Assembly (NCBI RefSeq): GCF_900107605.1
Contig: NZ_FNQJ01000017.1
Location: 1 to 64,000, forward strand
From: Acidovorax soli
Lineage (GTDB): Bacteria; Pseudomonadota; Gammaproteobacteria; Burkholderiales; Burkholderiaceae_C
Reading direction: 5' to 3'
Length of the DNA: 64,000 nt
Shown: in pieces, positions 60,301-64,000 of the stretch
Layout: each line of letters starts with the position of its first letter
Position numbering within the stretch: the first letter of the stretch is position 1
Translations under genes and position numbers: made by a program
The notes under the pieces: model-generated
What the model was told of the DNA's origin: nothing
Seen by the model: only the letters and a program-made list of their open reading frames with translations
The model's database searches: none

Positions 60301-60683
60301 GTGGCATCGCGTTCGCCCACCAGGCCCCGCGAGATGACCCAGCGCCAACGGCCCGCCGTGTCGAGAACACGGAACTCGGCCTCGTAGGTGTCCAGTTGCC
60401 CGCGCATGGCACGCGCTATCTTGTCGGCAAGGCGCGCGGCATCGTCGGGGTGCCGCCGGGCGTGCCAGCGGTCCCAGGCATCGTCGGTGTCGGTGGCATC
60501 CATGCCGAAGGCGGCATAGAAGCGCCCATGGCATGCCAGCTTCTGGCGCCGGATGTCCCATTCCCAGTGCCCGCCGCCCAGGGCATCCAACGCCAGGCTC
60601 ATCTGCTGTTCGCGCTGGCGCAGGTGCTGGTTGGCCTGCTGCAAGGTGGCTAGGCTGTCCTGGGGGGCTGGCGCAAGATCCAT
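57381..60683 (-). CDS. PAS-GGDEF-EAL protein (cyclic di-GMP enzyme)
   Basis: A 1100-residue cytoplasmic protein. About five PAS domains fill residues 20-640; a GGDEF domain follows with the active site RLGGDEF near residue 738 and an RxxD inhibitory site five residues before it (RPQD); the EAL domain starts near 865 with an EVL variant (GAEVLARWQHPERG) but keeps LEITES, DDFGTGYSS, KIDQSFV and EGVET. Both synthesis and breakdown of cyclic di-GMP are possible. No membrane segment. It lies nine bases after the EamA gene on the same strand. Confidence 0.95.
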   Translation of the reverse strand: MDLAPAPQDSLATLQQANQHLRQREQQMSLALDALGGGHWEWDIRRQKLACHGRFYAAFGMDATDTDDAWDRWHARRHPDDAARLADKIARAMRGQLDTYEAEFRVLDTAGRWRWVISRGLVGERDATGHPLTLLGMAVDVTAQHDVEDALRASEARYTTIYQTLPDPAGISRISDGRYLDVNPAFCELLGAERSAVLGRTSAELNIWASSQERARMLATYQREGKVDRLPMVAQRQGVRVPGLMSARPIVVDGENCFLFVFHDMTEAQRTSDELRALNNLLQQAGRMARLGAWENTRGKGTGYWSEICCEIHGLPPGTLPPKDYIQQFVAPAWQESLRSKMRDCFAHQAEWSLVHKIIRADGRQAWVSASGEPVLQDGKVIGMRGVVQDIDAAKRSEQQLRQSEDRFSRIFRLMPYPMGMTRQSDGAYVEVNPAWEQLLGFTRAQAVGSSAVKLGIFQAQERARLIEAIRQTGQINAFEVKMRTRTGEEHTALQSMLATEFDGQACWLFALQDITDRKRSEEQVREREALLSLTLSAAALGLWDWDLQTGMVSGDARWRELRGVTSYDAGAPAVHWTTAVAADALPGIAAEVARHCAHPATPFDATWKVMRPQQTARWIRNLGKIIGHDGAGTPARMLGVTIDVTPQREQEELLQRLAHYDALTGLPNRVLLAHRLQDSMAQARAHGTQLGVAYLDLDGFKPVNDRLGHGAGDRLLVVVAGRLARALRPQDCVARLGGDEFAILLPGLASHTDGERLLQRLMESISSPYTLDTERVAVTASIGYTMFPSDDADADTLLRHADQAMYAAKQAGRNRFHQFDAAQERARREQREQGLRLREALAQAQFVLFLQPKVVMQTGQVVGAEVLARWQHPERGLLPPAAFLPLLDGTPLEIDFGEWVVEAALAQLERLLDAGLAIPVSINISAQQLQHPGFAAWMVQCLARHPRLAPRLVELEITESAALYDLPAVAATLAELRALDVAISLDDFGTGYSSLTYLRRLPMDTLKIDQSFVRGMMADPGDRAIVQGVIGLAQSFGYQVVAEGVETKAQGQLLLQLGCAHAQGNCIAHPMPIDAFIEWANRWQPPAEWQRQNSEDYLI

Positions 60684-60692
60684 GCGCCGAGT

Positions 60693-61619
60693 TTAGGTCC
60701 GTTTCGCGGCCTGCGCGGGGGCGCGTGCGGCCCCGATCAGGCCGGTGGACAACATGGTTCCGCACACGATGACCAGCCCGCAGCCGATCATCCAGGGCGT
60801 GATGTCCTCATGCAGGAACACCGCGCCGTACACCAGGGCAAACACCGGCGCCAGAAACGTCACGGCCAGCGCGCGGCTGGGGCCGGCGTGGGCGATGAGG
60901 CGAAAGTAGAGGATGTAGGCAATACCCGTGCAGAGGATGGCGATGGCCACGATGGCCGCCCAGGCGCGCAGCCCTGGCATGGTGGCGGGCCAGAACCACA
61001 GCATGGGCACGAACAGCCCCAGCGCCGCCCCGAGCTGGCTGCCCGTGGCTGCAGCCAGTGGCGGCACCCCTGCCAGGTAGCGCCGGGCAAAGCTGGCGGC
61101 CACGGCATAGCAGGTGGTGGCCCCCAGGCAGGCGGCAATGGCCCAGGGTGCTGCATCCGATTGGATGCCAGCGCCCCCTGGTGCACGCCATGCCAGCAGC
61201 GCCACGCCCACGAAACCGATGCCCAGGCCCAGCCAGCGCAGGCGGTTGATGCGGTCGCCCAGCCAGACCCATGCGACCAGGGCGCCAAACAGCGGCACTG
61301 TGGCGTTGAGAATCGAGGCCAGCCCCGTGGTGATGTGCAGCACCGCCCAGGAATACAGGGCGAACGGGATGGCGGAATTGACCACGCCCGATAGCAGCAC
61401 CGGCTTCCAGTGCCGGCGCAGCTGCGGCCACTGGCCCTGATACAGCAGGAGGGGCCAGAGGAACACCGTGGCCAGCAGCACGCGCAGCCCGGCCGTGGGC
61501 AGCGGCCCGAATTCGGACGCCCCCAGCCGCATGAACAGAAACGACGCCCCCCACAGGGCCGCCAGCAGCAGGAACTCGCCCAGCCAGGCCGAAACGGGTT
61601 GGGTGGCCGGCGCGCTCAT
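60693..61619 (-). CDS. EamA/RhaT family transporter
   Basis: A 308-residue membrane protein with about ten hydrophobic segments, two EamA repeats (WLGEFLLLAALWGASFLFMRLG; APWAIAACLGATTCYAVAASFARRY) and a basic C-terminus. It probably exports a metabolite such as an amino acid. ATG 61619 overlaps the end of the Ogt gene by four bases (ATGA), so they are coupled. The upstream extension of the frame is a shadow. Confidence 0.92.
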   Translation of the reverse strand: MSAPATQPVSAWLGEFLLLAALWGASFLFMRLGASEFGPLPTAGLRVLLATVFLWPLLLYQGQWPQLRRHWKPVLLSGVVNSAIPFALYSWAVLHITTGLASILNATVPLFGALVAWVWLGDRINRLRWLGLGIGFVGVALLAWRAPGGAGIQSDAAPWAIAACLGATTCYAVAASFARRYLAGVPPLAAATGSQLGAALGLFVPMLWFWPATMPGLRAWAAIVAIAILCTGIAYILYFRLIAHAGPSRALAVTFLAPVFALVYGAVFLHEDITPWMIGCGLVIVCGTMLSTGLIGAARAPAQAAKRT

Positions 61620-62152
61620 GCCAGCGCCTGCGCCGGACGCAGCGCAGCGCCCTCCAGCTGCAGCAGCGCGCTCTTGCGGTCCAGGCCGCCGGCGTAGCCC
61701 GTGAGGGCGCCATCCTTGCCCAGCACCCGGTGGCAGGGCACCACCACGCTGACGGGGTTGCGCCCCACGGCGGCCCCCACGGCGCGCACGGCGGCCGGGC
61801 GGCCCAGCTGCTGGCTGAGCGCGCCGTAGCTGGTGGTGCGGCCGCAACCAATGGACAGCAGCGCACGCCATACATCCTGCTGGAACGGTGTGCCGCCCGT
61901 CAGGTCGAGCGGCAACTCAAACCGGGTGCGCTCACCGCGCAGGTACTGCTGCAGTTGGTCGACAGCCGCCACCAGCACCGGGTGCTGCGGGTCTTGCGGC
62001 CAGGCATGGGGCCCGTCGAGTTGCGCGGGCAGATGGCGCTGGCCATCAAACCACAGGCCGGCCAGGCCCTGGGGCGAGGCGGCCAGCCGCACGGTGCCCA
62101 AGGGGGTATCGGTGCGGGTCTGCACGGTAGCGGGGTGAAATTGCATGGTCAT
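61616..62152 (-). CDS. ogt: methylated-DNA-protein-cysteine methyltransferase
   Basis: A 178-residue repair protein that removes alkyl groups from O6-guanine. The acceptor cysteine is in VVVPCHRVLGKDG and the recognition helix GRTTSYGALSQQLGRPAAVRAVGAAVGRNP precedes it in two parts. Second in the leftward order AlkA/Ada, Ogt, EamA, GGDEF-EAL. Confidence 0.95.
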   Translation of the reverse strand: MTMQFHPATVQTRTDTPLGTVRLAASPQGLAGLWFDGQRHLPAQLDGPHAWPQDPQHPVLVAAVDQLQQYLRGERTRFELPLDLTGGTPFQQDVWRALLSIGCGRTTSYGALSQQLGRPAAVRAVGAAVGRNPVSVVVPCHRVLGKDGALTGYAGGLDRKSALLQLEGAALRPAQALA

Positions 62153-62174
62153 AAGAGTTTAGGTGAAATTATCA

Positions 62175-62222
62175 TCAATCGCTTGCGGAATAAGCGTTAA
62201 TAGCTATTTATTTAATAGCATT
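62175..62222 (-). repeat. palindromic repeat copy at the 3' end of the AlkA/Ada gene
   Basis: On the minus strand GCTATTAAATAAATAGC is followed by AACGCTT and AAGCG arms. The first arm itself supplies the last codons (Ala-Ile-Lys-stop) of the glycosylase gene. Confidence 0.65.
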
Positions 62223-63800
62223 CGCATGACTGCCCGCCGCCCAGGCACGCACCACGGCATAGCTGCGCCAGGGTTGCCAGGCCCGCGAGGCTTGGGCGGC
62301 CGCGCGGGCCGGCTGGGGCTGGGCCTGCACGCCCATGGCCTTTTGCAGGGCCACGTCGCCGGCCGGAAACGCATCGGGCCAGCGCAACACGCGCATGGCG
62401 ATGTACTGCGCCGTCCAGTCGCCGATGCCGGGCAGGGCGCACAGCGCCGCCGTGGTGGTGGCCACATCCGCGCCGCCCTGCAGCAGCAGCTGGCCTGCAT
62501 CCACCGCCTGTGCCAGCGCCACGATGGCTGCCTGGCGCTGGCGCACGATGCCCAGCTGCCCCAGCGCCTCGCCGGTCGCCTGCGCCAGCACCGCAGGGGC
62601 AGGAAACAGCCGGGTGAGTTCGGGCCAGGGCGTGGCGATGGGCTCGCCAAAGCGCTCCACCAGCCGCTGCCCGAGCGTGCGCGCGGCCGCCACGGTGATC
62701 TGCTGGCCCAGCACGGCGCGCACGGCCAGCTCGAAGCCATCGAAGGCGCCGGGCACGCGCAAGCCATCGCCCTCGGGGAAAAAGGGGTGGAGCACGGCGT
62801 TGATGGCCGCCGGTTCGGCGTCCAGGTCGAGCATGGCGCGCACACGGCGTATCACCTGCGGCAGCACGGGGTACAGGCTGTCGCTGGTCTGCACCAGCAC
62901 CTGGTGGCGGGCGGGGTCGAAGCGGGCGTCCAGCCAGCCGCAATGCGCCTGTGGCCCGGCAGCGCCCTGGCTTTGCAGGCGCACCGTGCGGCGCAGCACC
63001 GGAGTGGCGGCGTCGCCCGCCCATTCCACGCCGAGGAACTGGCGGCGGGAAAAAAAATCCAGCAGGGCCGGCACATCCAGCGGCGGTCGGTAGGCCAGCC
63101 GCAGCGTGGCCACTGCCACGTCTGTGGACTCGCCCGCGGGCCGGACGCCGCCACGACGCAACTGGGTCGGGTTCAGGCCATAGTGCCCGGCAAAGGCGGC
63201 ATTGAAACGGCGCACGCTGGCAAAACCGCTGGCCAGGGCCACCTGGGTGACAGGCATGGGCGTGTCGGTCAGCAGCTGCTTGGCCGTCAGCAGCCGCCGC
63301 GTCTGCAGGTATTGCAGCGGCGACACCCCCAGGGCCGCTTCGAAGATACGGCGCAGGTGCCGGTCGCTCACGCCCAGGCGGGCGGCCAGCCGCGCCACCG
63401 TGGCGCCGCGCTCATCGCCCGTGGACCAGGCCTCGGGGGCATCGAGCAGCCGCACGGCCTGCTGCACCAGGATGCCGCTGGCGTCCTGCACCGACCACAC
63501 CAGCGCCTGGGGTGCCAGCTCGGGCCGGCAGCGCAGGCAGGGCCGAAAACCCGCACGCTCGGCCTGTGCGGCCAGCGTGAAGAAGCGGCAGTTTTCGCGC
63601 CGCGGCGTGCGCACGGCGCAGACCGGGCGGCAATAGATGCCGGTGGATGTGACACCGGTGAAAAACCGCCCGTCAAAGCGCGCATCCCGGGCCTGCAGGG
63701 CGCGGTAGCAGCCGTCATCGGCCGGCAGGTCGATCGATGGATCGATCAGGGTGTCGGCCGGTGTGGCGGGGCGTGGTACGGGCAAGGTCATGGGGGCCAT
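62208..63800 (-). CDS. Ada zinc/HTH-AlkA glycosylase fusion
   Basis: A 530-residue fusion. Residues about 25-95 are the Ada zinc domain with cysteines in IYCRPVCAVRT and RPCLRCRPE; about 110-220 an AraC-type helix-turn-helix (LAARLGVSDRHLRRIFE; ASGFASVRRFNAAF); the rest is an AlkA-type DNA-3-methyladenine glycosylase with the helix-hairpin-helix LPGIGDWTAQYIAMRVLRW and catalytic aspartate after it (AGDVAL). The Ada methyltransferase domain is supplied separately by the Ogt gene next door. Start is 63800 or 63791. It probably both senses methyl damage and repairs it. Confidence 0.93.
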   Translation of the reverse strand: MAPMTLPVPRPATPADTLIDPSIDLPADDGCYRALQARDARFDGRFFTGVTSTGIYCRPVCAVRTPRRENCRFFTLAAQAERAGFRPCLRCRPELAPQALVWSVQDASGILVQQAVRLLDAPEAWSTGDERGATVARLAARLGVSDRHLRRIFEAALGVSPLQYLQTRRLLTAKQLLTDTPMPVTQVALASGFASVRRFNAAFAGHYGLNPTQLRRGGVRPAGESTDVAVATLRLAYRPPLDVPALLDFFSRRQFLGVEWAGDAATPVLRRTVRLQSQGAAGPQAHCGWLDARFDPARHQVLVQTSDSLYPVLPQVIRRVRAMLDLDAEPAAINAVLHPFFPEGDGLRVPGAFDGFELAVRAVLGQQITVAAARTLGQRLVERFGEPIATPWPELTRLFPAPAVLAQATGEALGQLGIVRQRQAAIVALAQAVDAGQLLLQGGADVATTTAALCALPGIGDWTAQYIAMRVLRWPDAFPAGDVALQKAMGVQAQPQPARAAAQASRAWQPWRSYAVVRAWAAGSHANAIK

Positions 63801-63925
63801 GATAGGCCTGCCGCGCCAGCCGAACTGGCCGTTTTCGGACCTGTGCCTGCAATGCAAGGGCGGTGGTGAGGGCACCCCTACAATGCAGCGAACATTCGAC
63901 CTCTCTCCCAGCGAAAGACCCTCCC

Positions 63926-64000
63926 GTGCAACCCACACCTGCCATCTTCAAGGCCTACGACATCCGCGGCATCGTCCCCTCCACCCTGAATGAAGAAGTG
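63926..64000 (+). CDS. phosphomannomutase/phosphoglucomutase, first 25 codons (partial)
   Basis: GTG 63926 follows GAAAGACC and opens a frame to the window edge: IFKAYDIRGIVPSTLNEEV, the typical N-terminus of phosphomannomutase/phosphoglucomutase of the ManB/AlgC type. The gene continues beyond the window. It is divergent from the AlkA/Ada fusion gene. Confidence 0.85.
   Translation, partial: MQPTPAIFKAYDIRGIVPSTLNEEV

Overview
The window is high-GC bacterial chromosome from a betaproteobacterium of the family Comamonadaceae, probably Acidovorax or a close relative. The evidence is the gene content (isc operon with hscBA-fdx, class 2 pyrD, aceE-aceF-lpdA with a lipoyl domain on E3, DUF3079 protein), the protein wording, and a dispersed AT-rich palindromic repeat that I associate with this family. 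Most of it is core metabolism and stress functions on both strands. The one clear mobile element is cut by the left edge.

Layout. 1-1160: IS30-type insertion in a LuxR-type regulator gene, then AT-richer DNA with one small unrecognised ORF. 1335-3668: ygiQ. 3824-11592: a 5-oxoproline (pyroglutamate) locus made of a GntR/FCD regulator, a DUF969/DUF979 membrane pair, pyrrolidone-carboxyl peptidase, PxpA, a fused PxpB-PxpC and a biotin carboxylase/biotin carrier protein. 11681-15086: aromatic aminotransferase and uvrB. 15329-20877: iscR-iscS-iscU-iscA, a terminator-like hairpin, hscB-hscA-fdx; then dnaQ and two identical tRNA-Val(CAC) genes. 22072-25417: HDAC-like deacetylase, FAD oxidoreductase and a DUF883/YqjE/YqjK membrane cluster. 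25477-31000: pyrD, rpiA, a DUF4124-glutaredoxin protein, prlC, folD. 31070-40699: a two-component pair divergent from the pyruvate dehydrogenase operon aceE-aceF-lpdA.

40745-51932: accessory and stress genes: DUF3079, a possible methylase remnant, SulP transporter with a ParB-like partner, RNA methyltransferase-like protein, DUF3761 protein, two GlsB/YeaQ proteins, a DUF937-type protein, EVE protein, SNF2 helicase, NlpC/P60 hydrolase. 52050-57304: AMP/thymidine phosphorylase-like protein, PRPP-synthetase-like protein, isochorismatase-like hydrolase, prpE. 57381-63800 (minus strand): Ada/AlkA glycosylase, Ogt, EamA exporter and a five-PAS GGDEF-EAL protein packed as one transcription unit. 63926-64000: the first 25 codons of a phosphomannomutase/phosphoglucomutase gene.

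The most interesting points are three. First, the 5-oxoproline locus carries all parts of a urea-carboxylase-like enzyme (biotin carboxylase, biotin carrier, KipI/KipA-type domains) beside the PxpA hydrolase, which suggests a biotin-dependent 5-oxoprolinase. Second, a family of palindromic repeats sits directly at gene 3' ends and also inside reading frames, including exactly at the PxpB/PxpC domain junction. Third, the start of the biotin carboxylase gene is partly duplicated 134 bp upstream, creating a 45-codon ORF that overlaps the real start.
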